From a virus: 57,587 nucleotides of DNA. Where the stretch lies: positions 1 through 57,587 of IMG/VR virus record IMGVR_UViG_3300020472_000029; one strand, given 5' to 3'. Of the stretch, positions 33,977 to 41,408 are shown piece after piece. Positions within the stretch are counted from its first letter, which is position 1. Every line of letters begins with the position of its first letter. The notes beneath the pieces are model-generated. The model was not told the origin of the DNA, did not search any database, and saw nothing but the letters and a program-made list of their open reading frames with translations. Both the position numbers and the translations under genes were made by a program.

Positions 33977-34894
33977 CTACTCTTCCGCTAACTGCTGGAA
34001 GTATTTAAGCGCATCGTCTTCTTCATCTGTATTAGATGTTGCAGCAACAGGAACTTTACTTAGTTCATCATCTGTTGCAACAGGAGCCGCAACCTCACGA
34101 TGATTGTCTTCATCAGCAACCTCTGGATCCTGATAACGTAATGAACCAGTTGGTAGTTTAGAACCAAGAACTGTGTCAAGACGCTTCTTAAGAGCATCAT
34201 ACTCTTTGAACTGATCAGGAGCAATGAATTCACTTAGGTCATTAACCTTATCGTAAATTCCTTCAAGTGCCTTATCATCATCTAGTAGTGCTTCTACCTT
34301 ACCGAACTCTGAACTATCATAGTTCCAGAACCCTGCAACCTGTTTGATCTTCAACTTGAAGTTAGCACCTTTCCAGAAATCAAATGGATTGATTGGATCC
34401 TCATCCTCAAATTCTGGTTGCATTGAAGCAGTAATCTTATCAAAGATCTTCTTACCAAACTTGTAGATGAAGACTTTACCTTCATTCTCAGGATTGGAAG
34501 AATCCTTAACAACATATACATTTGCATAGTAAGAAAGCTTACGCTTCTGCTTACGTGCAATATCCTTATCTGATTCACGACCACTGTTCCAGAGACTACG
34601 ATTTAGTTCTCCAACAGGATCATCTTTACCTACTGTGGTCAAAGAATTCTCAATATACCAACCGCCAGGTCCTTGAAACGCATGGCTCCAAACCTGAACC
34701 CAAGGAAGTTCCATATTAGCATGTTGAGGAAGGAACCTAACAACGGCATAACCGTTACCTGCCTTATCAACTGCTGGTTTCCAGAGTCGTTCGTCAGTAT
34801 TATTGCCCCTCTCGTTGAGTTTCTCAACTTTCTTCATTAATCTCTCTGTGAGAGACCCCGAGCGGGATTGTTTTTTTAAGTCAGCAAATGACAT
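33977..34894 (-). CDS. 32: Single-stranded DNA-binding protein gp32
   Basis: A 305-residue protein matching T4 gp32 (301) across its core: DKAGNGYAVVRFLP, GGWYIEN, YYANVYVVKD, PENEGKVFIYKFGKKIFDKI, GANFKLKIKQVAGFWNYDSS, and an acidic C-terminal tail (NTDEEDDALKYFQQL). It coats single-stranded DNA in replication and recombination, with the acidic tail recruiting partners. The zinc site of T4 gp32 (one His, three Cys) is absent: the segment reads KDDPVGELNRSLWNSG and has no Cys. A TTGACA-17-TATAAT promoter lies 46 bases upstream, and GGAG precedes the ATG. Confidence 0.95.
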   Translation of the reverse strand: MSFADLKKQSRSGSLTERLMKKVEKLNERGNNTDERLWKPAVDKAGNGYAVVRFLPQHANMELPWVQVWSHAFQGPGGWYIENSLTTVGKDDPVGELNRSLWNSGRESDKDIARKQKRKLSYYANVYVVKDSSNPENEGKVFIYKFGKKIFDKITASMQPEFEDEDPINPFDFWKGANFKLKIKQVAGFWNYDSSEFGKVEALLDDDKALEGIYDKVNDLSEFIAPDQFKEYDALKKRLDTVLGSKLPTGSLRYQDPEVADEDNHREVAAPVATDDELSKVPVAATSNTDEEDDALKYFQQLAEE

Positions 34895-34939
34895 TTAGTA
34901 TTCTCCGTATTTTTGTATTTGGAAGTATTGACCGTATTA

Positions 34940-34968
34940 ATTATACTAGTATTAGTTGGGTTTGTCAA
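34940..34968 (-). promoter_or_regulatory. Sigma70-type promoter of gp32
   Basis: TTGACA (34968-34963) and TATAAT (34945-34940) are separated by 17 bases, a full consensus promoter on the minus strand. Transcription would start near 34933, giving a leader of about 40 bases to gp32. The -35 box overlaps the last codons of the upstream gene. Confidence 0.85.
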
Positions 34969-35318
34969 TCCTCAGATTGGGAATCTGGCATTTGACCTTC
35001 TAATCTGTTTAATGTTTCGGACAAGTGATCAAAGAAAGCATCAACGTTTTGATTGGGTTTTAATCCCAGAAATTCCGCAGACTTTAAAGCCTGTGCTCGC
35101 ATCTCCTTTGCATCAGGATCATCCTTCTCAAGAGACAACCTGAACATAAAGTTCTTCTGTTTCTCGACAAGTCTTCTCATCGTGTTAAGATGATGTTTGG
35201 TAAAAGGCGAATAAGGATTAAATCCCTGTTTTGCCATAATATCCATCAAATCCTCTTGAAGCTCTTGTATCTCGGCCATTGCGGCTCTGACTACTGGAGA
35301 TTTAAAGAAATCACTCAT
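34965..35318 (-). CDS. DUF1825-like protein
   Basis: A 117-residue helical protein (FFKSPVVRAAMAEIQELQED, LVEKQKNFMFRLSLEKDDPD, AKEMR). These segments match the DUF1825 family found in cyanobacteria and cyanophages. Cyanophage annotations have sometimes named this gene 33 by synteny with gp32, but the real gp33-like coactivator appears to be the ORF at 35627-35881. Position beside gp32 and a late-type promoter suggest a role in transcription or replication, not proven by sequence. Confidence 0.7.
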   Translation of the reverse strand: MSDFFKSPVVRAAMAEIQELQEDLMDIMAKQGFNPYSPFTKHHLNTMRRLVEKQKNFMFRLSLEKDDPDAKEMRAQALKSAEFLGLKPNQNVDAFFDHLSETLNRLEGQMPDSQSED

Positions 35319-35327
35319 GGTTAAAAA

Positions 35328-35630
35328 TTAGCTTTCAACACTACTATTTATGTATTTTTCGACCCACATAGGTAGATATACCAAGGTAAGTGCGGCATTC
35401 CAGAACGTAATAAAAAAGAATAAATGAAGTAGTCTGTTAGGTGAAAATATCAAACCTAACACAACAACAATCACCCACAAATAATCCAAAACTCCATGAA
35501 AGGCCTGCCACCCATCACCAAACTTATCTATCAGTTTATCTCTCTGACGAGCAAAGAATGGTGATACGTGCCTCATGATAACGAACCCCTCATTGAGGAA
35601 CATTATTGTAAAACCTATCCAGAATATCAT
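35328..35630 (-). CDS. Small membrane protein
   Basis: A 100-residue protein with about three hydrophobic helices (residues 1-20, 47-65, 70-88) and a basic loop ARQRDKLIDKFG between the first two. The start overlaps the gp33-like stop by four bases. No family recognised; location in the host membrane is inferred from hydrophobicity. Confidence 0.6.
   Translation of the reverse strand: MIFWIGFTIMFLNEGFVIMRHVSPFFARQRDKLIDKFGDGWQAFHGVLDYLWVIVVVLGLIFSPNRLLHLFFFITFWNAALTLVYLPMWVEKYINSSVES
35343..35352 (-). promoter_or_regulatory. Putative late promoter -10 element
   Basis: CATAAATAGT on the minus strand, 25 bases before the DUF1825-like gene, overlapping the 3' end of the upstream membrane protein gene. 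It matches six or seven of eight positions of the T4 late core. Confidence 0.4.
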
Positions 35631-35881
35631 AAAGGTAATTTAGATCTTGATGTTCTCTTAAGATAGTTTAGTTCAGTTGCTTGAGCTTTTAACTTCTCCT
35701 TAAGAGGTTTGGTAATTAACTTACCTACTGACTCAAATTCTATATTCTTATCTTCACAATAACTAATTATTGCTTCAATATAATTTAGATTAGACTTCTG
35801 TACAAGTGTCTCGATGTCACTAGTAAATTTGTTCTGACAAAGAAACTTTTCTTTGAGCAGTTCGTTAACGTCTTTCTCCAT
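35627..35881 (-). CDS. 33: Late transcription coactivator gp33-like
   Basis: An 84-residue protein from the ATG at 35881, which has GGAGA just upstream; an open frame to 35962 is ignored. The segment FTSDIETLVQKSNLNYIEAI, followed by YCEDKNIEFESVGKLI and LKEKLKAQATELNYLK, aligns with T4 gp33 (FIIEKMVEEFGMSYLEATT, EENSIPE, IIEKIQSEAIDENLL). In T4, gp33 binds the RNA polymerase flap and the sliding clamp to activate late promoters. Late promoter-like elements in this genome fit with that job. It overlaps the exonuclease gene by 17 bases. Confidence 0.75.
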   Translation of the reverse strand: MEKDVNELLKEKFLCQNKFTSDIETLVQKSNLNYIEAIISYCEDKNIEFESVGKLITKPLKEKLKAQATELNYLKRTSRSKLPL

Positions 35882-36551
35882 ACTCTCCGAGTTTACATGT
35901 GACAAATTCTTCGACATATTCTGTAAGAAGTTTAATATAGTCACGTTTGTTCGACTTTTCATAGACTTTCACCTTGCCATCATCGGCAACCATAAGGGTA
36001 ACAATTTTTTTAACAGATATGCCTGTCATTTCAAAATACATACAAGCATAAGCGGTTTCTTGTACAAAGTACTGTTGAATCCACTTCTCTGGTTTTATCT
36101 TTTTTGAAGTCTTAAAATCTATAATGGCCAGTTCGCCATTGTATTCTGCAATACAATCAACCCTTCCAGCTATACCGAAATACTCACTATATAGTGGTTT
36201 TTCTAAAGCGTGAATATTATTTATATTGTCTAAAGAATCCTTTGCTGCAAGGAATAATGCTTTAGTTGTAGGCAGAACATCTAACTTATCAATATCCTCA
36301 TTTAGAAGATATTTTTCTACCAAATCGTGGAATCTAGTTCCCCTATCAGTAGAGACTTTTGTTATCTGATTTGCGACTTCTTCACCGACCTTCTTACGCC
36401 AATTCATAAAGATTTGACGATTATAGAAACTCGTTATTGATGTAATAGATGGAGCTTTCTTCCCACTGGGAAGGGTATAATACCTGACTCCATCAATTTG
36501 ATTAGCTTCTAACTCAAAGTCACCAAGTTTATTTAAATGAACAAACGTCAT
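35865..36551 (-). CDS. PD-(D/E)XK exonuclease, MGME1/RecB-like
   Basis: A 228-residue protein with the RecB-family nuclease motifs in order: TRFHDLVEKYL (motif with catalytic His), GIAGRVDCIAEY with Asp, LAIIDFKTSKK (Asp-x-Lys), and QYFVQETAYACMY (QxxxY). This arrangement fits the phage and mitochondrial MGME1-type exonucleases acting on single-stranded DNA ends. In cyanophages it lies beside PhoH as here, with a four-base overlap. It probably takes part in recombination or host DNA breakdown. Confidence 0.85.
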   Translation of the reverse strand: MTFVHLNKLGDFELEANQIDGVRYYTLPSGKKAPSITSITSFYNRQIFMNWRKKVGEEVANQITKVSTDRGTRFHDLVEKYLLNEDIDKLDVLPTTKALFLAAKDSLDNINNIHALEKPLYSEYFGIAGRVDCIAEYNGELAIIDFKTSKKIKPEKWIQQYFVQETAYACMYFEMTGISVKKIVTLMVADDGKVKVYEKSNKRDYIKLLTEYVEEFVTCKLGEYGERR

Positions 36552-37312
36552 AAAGAAAGAGCGAGTTTAGTAACCAAATAGTTTCTTACTAAGCCAGATC
36601 GAACAATATCATCAAGACCAAATTCAACAACACCGAAATCATCTTCCATGATCTCAATGATACGTTTAAAGTCTAGGATTCCATTCTTCTCATTGGATTT
36701 AGTGAGATCTGTCTGTGTAGAATCACCACAAAATACGATTTTGCAGTTATCTCCTACTCTTGTTATTATACTATCTAATTCGTGAAAGTTCAAGTTTTGC
36801 ATTTCATCAACTAACACAATGCAATTATCTAACGTTGTTCCACGGATAAATGAAGTACTCCAGAAGGATATAGTCTCCTGTGTTTTAAGATTCCCATAGA
36901 GCATTTCAAAGTCTGCATCTGTAGGCATCTCAAACATGTACTTTACCATATTCTTGTAAGGTATCTGATAAAGTGAGGACTTGTCTTCATGATCGCCAGG
37001 AAGAAAGCCAATTTCACGAGTAGAAACAAGACTCCTAACAATATAAATTTTTTCGTAAGGCGTAATTTCATTTAAAACGTCTTTAAGGGCTAGATATAGA
37101 CTGATAAAAGTTTTACCAGTTCCAGCAGCTCCATAGGCAAAAAGATTCTTACCTTTGGCATAATAATCAAATAAAATCTTCTGATTGTCTGTTATAGGTT
37201 CTACATCAACCAACATACCATCGTTAATAGGTTTCTTGCGGCGCATCTGCTTCGCAGTCATACCCACTCCAATTGGATCAGAGTTACTTGATGCTCTTTT
37301 GCGTCTTGCCAT
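36548..37312 (-). CDS. phoH: PhoH-like ATPase
   Basis: A 254-residue protein with a Walker A motif GAAGTGKT at residues 61-68, Walker B in CIVLVDEMQNLN, and the PhoH signature VFCGDSTQTD. The LSTREIGFLPGD-like stretch (VSTREIGFLPGDHEDK) is also family-typical. PhoH is an ATPase whose phage role is unsettled; RNA processing and phosphate-stress links are discussed. It is very common in marine myoviruses. The gene is coupled by short overlaps to its neighbours in an early/middle operon. Confidence 0.95.
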   Translation of the reverse strand: MARRKRASSNSDPIGVGMTAKQMRRKKPINDGMLVDVEPITDNQKILFDYYAKGKNLFAYGAAGTGKTFISLYLALKDVLNEITPYEKIYIVRSLVSTREIGFLPGDHEDKSSLYQIPYKNMVKYMFEMPTDADFEMLYGNLKTQETISFWSTSFIRGTTLDNCIVLVDEMQNLNFHELDSIITRVGDNCKIVFCGDSTQTDLTKSNEKNGILDFKRIIEIMEDDFGVVEFGLDDIVRSGLVRNYLVTKLALSL

Positions 37313-37587
37313 TATCCGTTCCTAGTATTGATACCACGACCTGCAAGTCTTCCTTGAATACCAGCAGACTTCTCAGCTTTCTTCAAGACCTCAGACCAGC
37401 CAGGATTCTTATTGTGAAGTTTATCTCTCCACTCACCAACTTCTCCAACGCCTGGACATGTACTGGGGTCAGAAAAGTCACGAGTCCAATTGGGATTGTC
37501 TTCTTTCCATTGATCCCAATCATGAACACTCATAATAACTTCCTTTGTCTCACCAGTTTCCGTATTTTTTACAGGATAAGTAGCCAT
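37312..37587 (-). CDS. Conserved hypothetical protein beside phoH
   Basis: A 91-residue soluble protein beginning MATYPVKNTETGETKEVIMS with a Trp-rich middle (VHDWDQWKEDNPNW) and a CPGVGEVGEWRDKL segment. Its N-terminal strand pattern resembles FmdB-like zinc ribbons, but the paired cysteines of that fold are missing. It shares one base with both phoH and thyX, so it is part of the same operon. Function unknown. Confidence 0.6.
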   Translation of the reverse strand: MATYPVKNTETGETKEVIMSVHDWDQWKEDNPNWTRDFSDPSTCPGVGEVGEWRDKLHNKNPGWSEVLKKAEKSAGIQGRLAGRGINTRNG

Positions 37588-38243
37588 TAATCTTCCTCTT
37601 CAACGGTTATCCATTCCAAAGCTTCCGACACTATTGGGAATGTTTCGACAAAAACATCTCTACATGATTCTGCAATCTGCATATGTTCTTTCTGCGTTCC
37701 ATGTGCAGAACGTAAGTTTATATAGTGTATCCAAGAACGACAAGATCCAGTCATATAGATCTTAGTCGGAGTACAAAGAGGAAGAACCATCCTTGCACAC
37801 TCTTTGGCAACACCAATCTCTAACATTTGATGATACAAGTTTGTTGCTGAACTAAACAAAGTAACCATTTGTCTGTTTAGTTTATCTACCATATCAGGAT
37901 CTAGATCGTCTGTCGAGTTTTGACGATTCTTTAAATCCTGTCTTCTAAGTTCTGGTAGTTCAATCTCTTTTAACTCACTTGTACTAGCATACCTTTGTGA
38001 AAACTCTTGGAAGGTAAAAGATCTGTGTCGTAATATCTGTGCAGCAATAGCACGAGTAGTGTCTATCTCTAATGTCATAGAGGACTGTTCAAATACTGAC
38101 CAATGATTGTGCTTAATGCAATACTTTAATAGTCCAGCAAACTTTTCATTGTCCTGATTAGACGGATTAGAAACTCTGGCAATATAAGCCATCAGTTTTT
38201 CCGCATCAGGGGTAACTGATACTAAAGATACGTTTTTCGTCAT
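37587..38243 (-). CDS. thyX: Flavin-dependent thymidylate synthase ThyX
   Basis: A 218-residue protein from the ATG at 38243; an in-frame ATG at 38285 would run through an upstream small gene. The ThyX motif is present as RHRSFTFQEFSQRYAS, with Thr and Gln replacing the commoner Ser and Asn. It methylates dUMP to dTMP using FADH2 and methylenetetrahydrofolate, supplying thymidine for phage DNA. A second segment, SCRSWIHYINLRS, contains the substrate-binding arginines. It starts four bases after the stop of a 55-residue ORF. Confidence 0.95.
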   Translation of the reverse strand: MTKNVSLVSVTPDAEKLMAYIARVSNPSNQDNEKFAGLLKYCIKHNHWSVFEQSSMTLEIDTTRAIAAQILRHRSFTFQEFSQRYASTSELKEIELPELRRQDLKNRQNSTDDLDPDMVDKLNRQMVTLFSSATNLYHQMLEIGVAKECARMVLPLCTPTKIYMTGSCRSWIHYINLRSAHGTQKEHMQIAESCRDVFVETFPIVSEALEWITVEEED

Positions 38244-38247
38244 ACAG

Positions 38248-38415
38248 TTAGTCGGTGTATCCGTCGTCGTCTTCGCCTGTGACATAATGTGGTTCTTTTA
38301 AATGATCAGTAATTCTATTGGTGTATGCATCTACATCAGAATATACTTCCGATTCTAACACATTTACCAGAGATTTCAAGTTTTTAACAACGGCTTTAAG
38401 TTTTTCCTTTTCCAT
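38248..38415 (-). CDS. Small protein upstream of thyX
   Basis: A 55-residue ORF: helical and Lys-rich first (MEKEKLKAVVKNLKSLVN), then acidic, ending VTGEDDDGYTD. It fills the gap between thyX and an oxygenase-like gene with two- and four-base spacings, which supports its reality. Function unknown. Confidence 0.6.
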   Translation of the reverse strand: MEKEKLKAVVKNLKSLVNVLESEVYSDVDAYTNRITDHLKEPHYVTGEDDDGYTD

Positions 38416-38417
38416 TA

Positions 38418-38897
38418 CTAGATATAGTAGTTGAAGTTTATTAACACCCTTTTGGCTGTATCGGTGGAAGTTACTCCACGATGCTTTTCATTTGAGTTAA
38501 ATGTAAGCATACGGTTTTCAACACTGTCAAATTTCATACCATTTTCAAATTCCGTGTATCCATTATTGGTATTAATATAATAGATGGAAGTTATACAGTC
38601 GTCAACATCCGAATGAAACGCATGTTCAACAGGCTGAGGTGTTTTCATATTTAGATTAGCTTTACTCCTAACAAATGCTGTGGCATCGAATTTCTGAAAT
38701 ACAGGATCCAAAACCTCCCAACATCGGCTAATAGGTGCATAATCCAAATATAAACCATGAACAAACTGGAAATGACCATCCCCAGGCATCACAGCACCAT
38801 CTATACAATTCCAAGGAATCTCCATACCCATAAAGACATCCTGAATATCTCTAAATTGGTCAGGAGGAAGGAAATTATCAGTTATTTTATATTTCAC
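38418..38897 (-). CDS. 2OG-Fe(II) oxygenase-like protein
   Basis: A 159-residue protein with His95 and Asp97 (FHSDV), His139 (EKHRG) and Arg150 (AKRVLINF), the full set of iron and 2-oxoglutarate ligands. Its opening DNFLPPDQFRDIQD and the IPW pair resemble the protein encoded at 1747-2247, pointing to a shared ancestor although one lies in the late region and this one in the early operon. Substrate unknown. Confidence 0.75.
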   Translation of the reverse strand: MKYKITDNFLPPDQFRDIQDVFMGMEIPWNCIDGAVMPGDGHFQFVHGLYLDYAPISRCWEVLDPVFQKFDATAFVRSKANLNMKTPQPVEHAFHSDVDDCITSIYYINTNNGYTEFENGMKFDSVENRMLTFNSNEKHRGVTSTDTAKRVLINFNYYI

Positions 38898-39117
38898 CGT
38901 GTTCTTCTGCCTCTTTCAATAATCCAGATACCAACTTCTCAGTATCATCCATCGTTTTCACGGCAAATATTGAGGACTTCATATATTTCTTCAACTTCTT
39001 GTACTTTTTAAGTACCTTCCTATATTCTTCTTGATTGATATTAACATTACCCTGTTTAGGGGTTGGTGTTTCTTCCTGTACAGATTCTTCCTGTACAGGT
39101 TCTTGTTCTTCAGTCAT
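38887..39117 (-). CDS. Small acidic/helical protein
   Basis: A 76-residue protein: Glu/Gln-rich at the N terminus with a near repeat (EEQEPVQEESVQEETP), then a Lys-rich helix (VLKKYKKLKKYMKSS) and a helical end. Overlaps of four bases upstream and eleven downstream place it in the early operon. Function unknown. Confidence 0.55.
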   Translation of the reverse strand: MTEEQEPVQEESVQEETPTPKQGNVNINQEEYRKVLKKYKKLKKYMKSSIFAVKTMDDTEKLVSGLLKEAEEHGEI

Positions 39118-39311
39118 TGAGTCACCTTCTTAACAGTAAGTTCGATGGAGTCATCGTCCATCTCCCATTCCTCATCAACTACATATCCATTCTCAGAGAT
39201 AGTTTCGTAAATAACCTCTCTTGCATCCTGTTGTGATACACTAGACTTAAAGACCTCTTTTCCAGATTCATCTTCAATTGTACCATTGGGGTATATGTGA
39301 AATTTCTGCAT
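39114..39311 (-). CDS. Small hypothetical protein
   Basis: A 65-residue acidic protein with a beta-like start (MQKFHIYPNGTIEDESGKEV) and a final strand IELTVKKVTQ. It shares one base with the gene upstream and four with the gene downstream. No family recognised. Confidence 0.55.
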   Translation of the reverse strand: MQKFHIYPNGTIEDESGKEVFKSSVSQQDAREVIYETISENGYVVDEEWEMDDDSIELTVKKVTQ

Positions 39312-39613
39312 TACTTTTCCTCCCCATCCTTTGGTTTCCTCTTTCTAGTCTTTCTCTCTGGTGGTGTAGGTTCCACCTTCTTTATCATGGAAGATTTCCA
39401 TAACTTAGGATTGACTTGACCATCTGATTGTTTCCAAGCTACGACATTTTTATACTTGTCATAGTAATAATCAAACATCTCAACCGTACTATCACCTAAA
39501 GCAATATCGTAACAAGTTTTGTCCTCATTACGATATTCAACGAGATATGCAGTATAAGGAAGTTTTTTATCCTTTGCTAACTCTGGATCACAGTTTTCGT
39601 GAATTACGTTCAA
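39311..39613 (-). CDS. Small hypothetical protein
   Basis: A 100-residue protein with a folded-looking core (YTAYLVEYRNEDKTCYDIAL, then EMFDYYYDKYKNVVAWKQSD) and a basic C-terminal tail (PPERKTRKRKPKDGEEK). The tail suggests nucleic-acid binding but this is only compositional. Four-base overlap with the upstream gene. Confidence 0.6.
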   Translation of the reverse strand: MNVIHENCDPELAKDKKLPYTAYLVEYRNEDKTCYDIALGDSTVEMFDYYYDKYKNVVAWKQSDGQVNPKLWKSSMIKKVEPTPPERKTRKRKPKDGEEK

Positions 39614-40215
39614 CTTCTATTCCCCCAAGTAATCTCTGGAAATGCTTCAGAAACCAATTCCCTATCAATCTTATACTGTGATGATAGTTGTTTATCCTTT
39701 ACGAGAATAAGAATATCTGCCTCTTCTTTATGAAGAGTCTCAAGTAAATTAATAAACATACTTTCTCTCTTTATTTTGTTAAGTTGGTCATCACCACCTT
39801 TCACAAAACGATAAAACTGTCTTCCACCATTACGAATAGTAGTTCTCTGGGGCAACCCCTTCTGAGGATCAGCCTGTTGATCACCATCTACTGGTTGGTA
39901 TGGAACAGGTCCTTCTGGAAGCATGGAAATGACACTCTCATCAAAATTCCAGATGAACATCATTTTCATACCATCATTATTACAATGTGTTCTAATGATA
40001 TCTACCTTTTTGGATCTAACTCTCTCAGAACCAACTGCGTCTAAGATCTCATTAACCAAAGGATTAGGTGGCAATTCCCGTTTTTTAACTGCCACTGTCC
40101 TTGGTTTAGATGGAGTTGCTGCAGCTTTCGCTGCAGGCTTGCGTGTAGTTGTTGTCTTCTTACGAGCTGTGGATTTACTCTTCCTCGGTGTCGGTGTCTT
40201 CTTCGCTGTCGTCAT
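39610..40215 (-). CDS. DUF6433-like protein with histone-like basic N terminus
   Basis: From the ATG at 40215 the protein has 201 residues. The first 45 are almost only Lys, Arg, Thr, Ala, Ser and Pro (AKKTPTPRKSKSTARKK and RKPAAKAAATPSKPR), like histone H1 or HU tails. The rest (NPLVNEILDAVGSERVRSKK, MKMMFIWNFDESVISMLPEG) matches a T4-like phage family I recall as DUF6433. The combination suggests DNA association. It overlaps the small membrane protein gene upstream by about 40 bases; a TTG at 40227 is a less likely start. Confidence 0.6.
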   Translation of the reverse strand: MTTAKKTPTPRKSKSTARKKTTTTRKPAAKAAATPSKPRTVAVKKRELPPNPLVNEILDAVGSERVRSKKVDIIRTHCNNDGMKMMFIWNFDESVISMLPEGPVPYQPVDGDQQADPQKGLPQRTTIRNGGRQFYRFVKGGDDQLNKIKRESMFINLLETLHKEEADILILVKDKQLSSQYKIDRELVSEAFPEITWGNRS

Positions 40216-40420
40216 AGTTGTTTTCAAATCGAAGTGCTAAAATCTCATCAGGGATTAAATTGCCATTTTCATCAAACATTTCTGGGTGAGTTGCATAAGC
40301 AACTTGTTGATTTGCTTGTTGAAAAAGAATGTTTTGTTGGGCTAACCATCCTATTATACCACCAATCATCAAAAATGTCACGCACAATAGGGTCATTATA
40401 ACAAGTGCTGTAGCTTCCAT
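40175..40420 (-). CDS. Small membrane protein with acidic tail
   Basis: An 81-residue protein with one strong N-terminal transmembrane helix (LVIMTLLCVTFLMIGGIIGW) and a very acidic end (DDSEEDTDTEEE). The acidic tail is encoded in the overlap with the basic N terminus of the next gene, so the overlap may be fixed by complementary codon use in two frames. Function unknown. Confidence 0.6.
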   Translation of the reverse strand: MEATALVIMTLLCVTFLMIGGIIGWLAQQNILFQQANQQVAYATHPEMFDENGNLIPDEILALRFENNYDDSEEDTDTEEE

Positions 40421-40435
40421 AGCTCCTCTCCGTGG

Positions 40436-40636
40436 TTAGTTCTTTTTCTTTATGTCTAGAGAGAGATCAATTTCTCTGTTAAAGAAACTAAACCTCATCT
40501 CAAATGTTTTCTTAGGCTCTGGTTTCTTAGGATCTCCTTTTAGTAAAAGTTCAACGCCCTTATTTATGTCAATATCTCCAAGTGACACGTTACAATACCC
40601 TATGTTCTTTAAGATATCTAATAGCTTTCTGGGCAT
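40436..40636 (-). CDS. Small hypothetical protein
   Basis: A 66-residue protein with an alpha-beta pattern (RKLLDILKNIGYCNVSLGDI) and a basic C terminus ending LSLDIKKKN. The ATG at 40636 is preferred over in-frame GTG and TTG codons just upstream. It overlaps the glutaredoxin gene by 47 bases. No family recognised. Confidence 0.5.
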   Translation of the reverse strand: MPRKLLDILKNIGYCNVSLGDIDINKGVELLLKGDPKKPEPKKTFEMRFSFFNREIDLSLDIKKKN

Positions 40637-41117
40637 CACCAATGTGTTTTCCAGCTAACTCCACCTGTGGAAAGGATTTTGAATTTGGGAACTTAGTCTC
40701 AAACTCTTCTTCTGTATAATCAACACCAACTAACAAATATTCATAATCCTTCCCTACCATATCAAATACCATTTGAAGTTTAGTACAAACAGCACATCCT
40801 TCTTTTCCATAAATTGTAAACATAGTTCTATTCCGTTCTGGTATAGGTTCAACGACTTCAACAGTTTCCCATTGATGTCTATAGACAATTAATCCCGTCA
40901 GAGTTTCTTCACTAATACAAACGGTAAAATACTCAGGCAATAAGCAAAGTATTCTACCTTCAGTATAAGATCCATCACCGTCAGGAACTCGTACTACTGT
41001 GTCGTGTCTGACTTTTTTGGTCTTCGCAGAATCTAAGAAAACTACTTTCGAGTCCTTCGGTTGTCCTGTTACCCTGCGATACCCAGACATGGCAGAATTC
41101 GTAGACGGATCGTACAT
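40590..41117 (-). CDS. Glutaredoxin with an N-terminal extra domain
   Basis: A 175-residue protein in one frame. Residues 99-175 are a complete glutaredoxin (MFTIYGKEGCAVCTKL with Cys108 and Cys111, FPQVELAGKHIGDAQKAIRYL). The preceding 98 residues include an SH3/KOW-like beta stretch (TVVRVPDGDGSYTEGRILCL, FTVCI, GLIVYRHQWETVEVVE) that looks truly coding. Either this is a fusion or an unnoticed internal start at Met99 also makes a free glutaredoxin. In T4, glutaredoxin NrdC serves ribonucleotide reductase. The first 45 codons overlap another plausible ORF. Confidence 0.65.
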   Translation of the reverse strand: MYDPSTNSAMSGYRRVTGQPKDSKVVFLDSAKTKKVRHDTVVRVPDGDGSYTEGRILCLLPEYFTVCISEETLTGLIVYRHQWETVEVVEPIPERNRTMFTIYGKEGCAVCTKLQMVFDMVGKDYEYLLVGVDYTEEEFETKFPNSKSFPQVELAGKHIGDAQKAIRYLKEHRVL

Positions 41118-41208
41118 AATCTAAGGTAAGGTAGGGTTTAAGTTTCAAAAACGATTCCTGACGTAATAACATACGTTCGTCACTATATCTCCAATCTTCA
41201 CACGTCAT
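40981..41208 (-). CDS. Small helical protein overlapping the glutaredoxin gene
   Basis: From the ATG at 41208, a 75-residue ORF (CEDWRYSDERMLLRQESFLK, LKPYLTLDYVRSVYEFCHVW) with convincing helical, aromatic composition. Its start overlaps the stop of the upstream gene by about ten bases, as is usual here. Its last 45 codons overlap the start of the glutaredoxin-fusion frame, so one of the two N- or C-terminal boundaries may be wrong. Function unknown. Confidence 0.45.
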   Translation of the reverse strand: MTCEDWRYSDERMLLRQESFLKLKPYLTLDYVRSVYEFCHVWVSQGNRTTEGLESSFLRFCEDQKSQTRHSSTSS

Positions 41209-41407
41209 CTTCTTCTCTAGCCTTGATAAATTGATCCATGTGGTCGATGATTTGATCCGCATCAATTAAATTATTGATACTTGAAACCATCTGAGCGATT
41301 TCTCTTGCTACAAATGCCCTTTCAGACCTAGCAGCAAATGCAAGTGCGTTTCTTAAACATTCTTCCGCATCTTTCAATGAGTCCTCTACTTGAGTCGAGA
41401 GTGCCAT
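41198..41407 (-). CDS. Small helical protein
   Basis: A 69-residue protein (LSTQVEDSLKDAEECLRNAL and FVAREIAQMVSSINNLIDAD) starting at ATG 41407, which has a strong GGAGG ribosome binding site formed by the last codons of talC. The four-helix-like character suggests a small dimer. It is cotranscribed with talC. Function unknown. Confidence 0.65.
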   Translation of the reverse strand: MALSTQVEDSLKDAEECLRNALAFAARSERAFVAREIAQMVSSINNLIDADQIIDHMDQFIKAREEDDV

Positions 41408-41408
41408 T

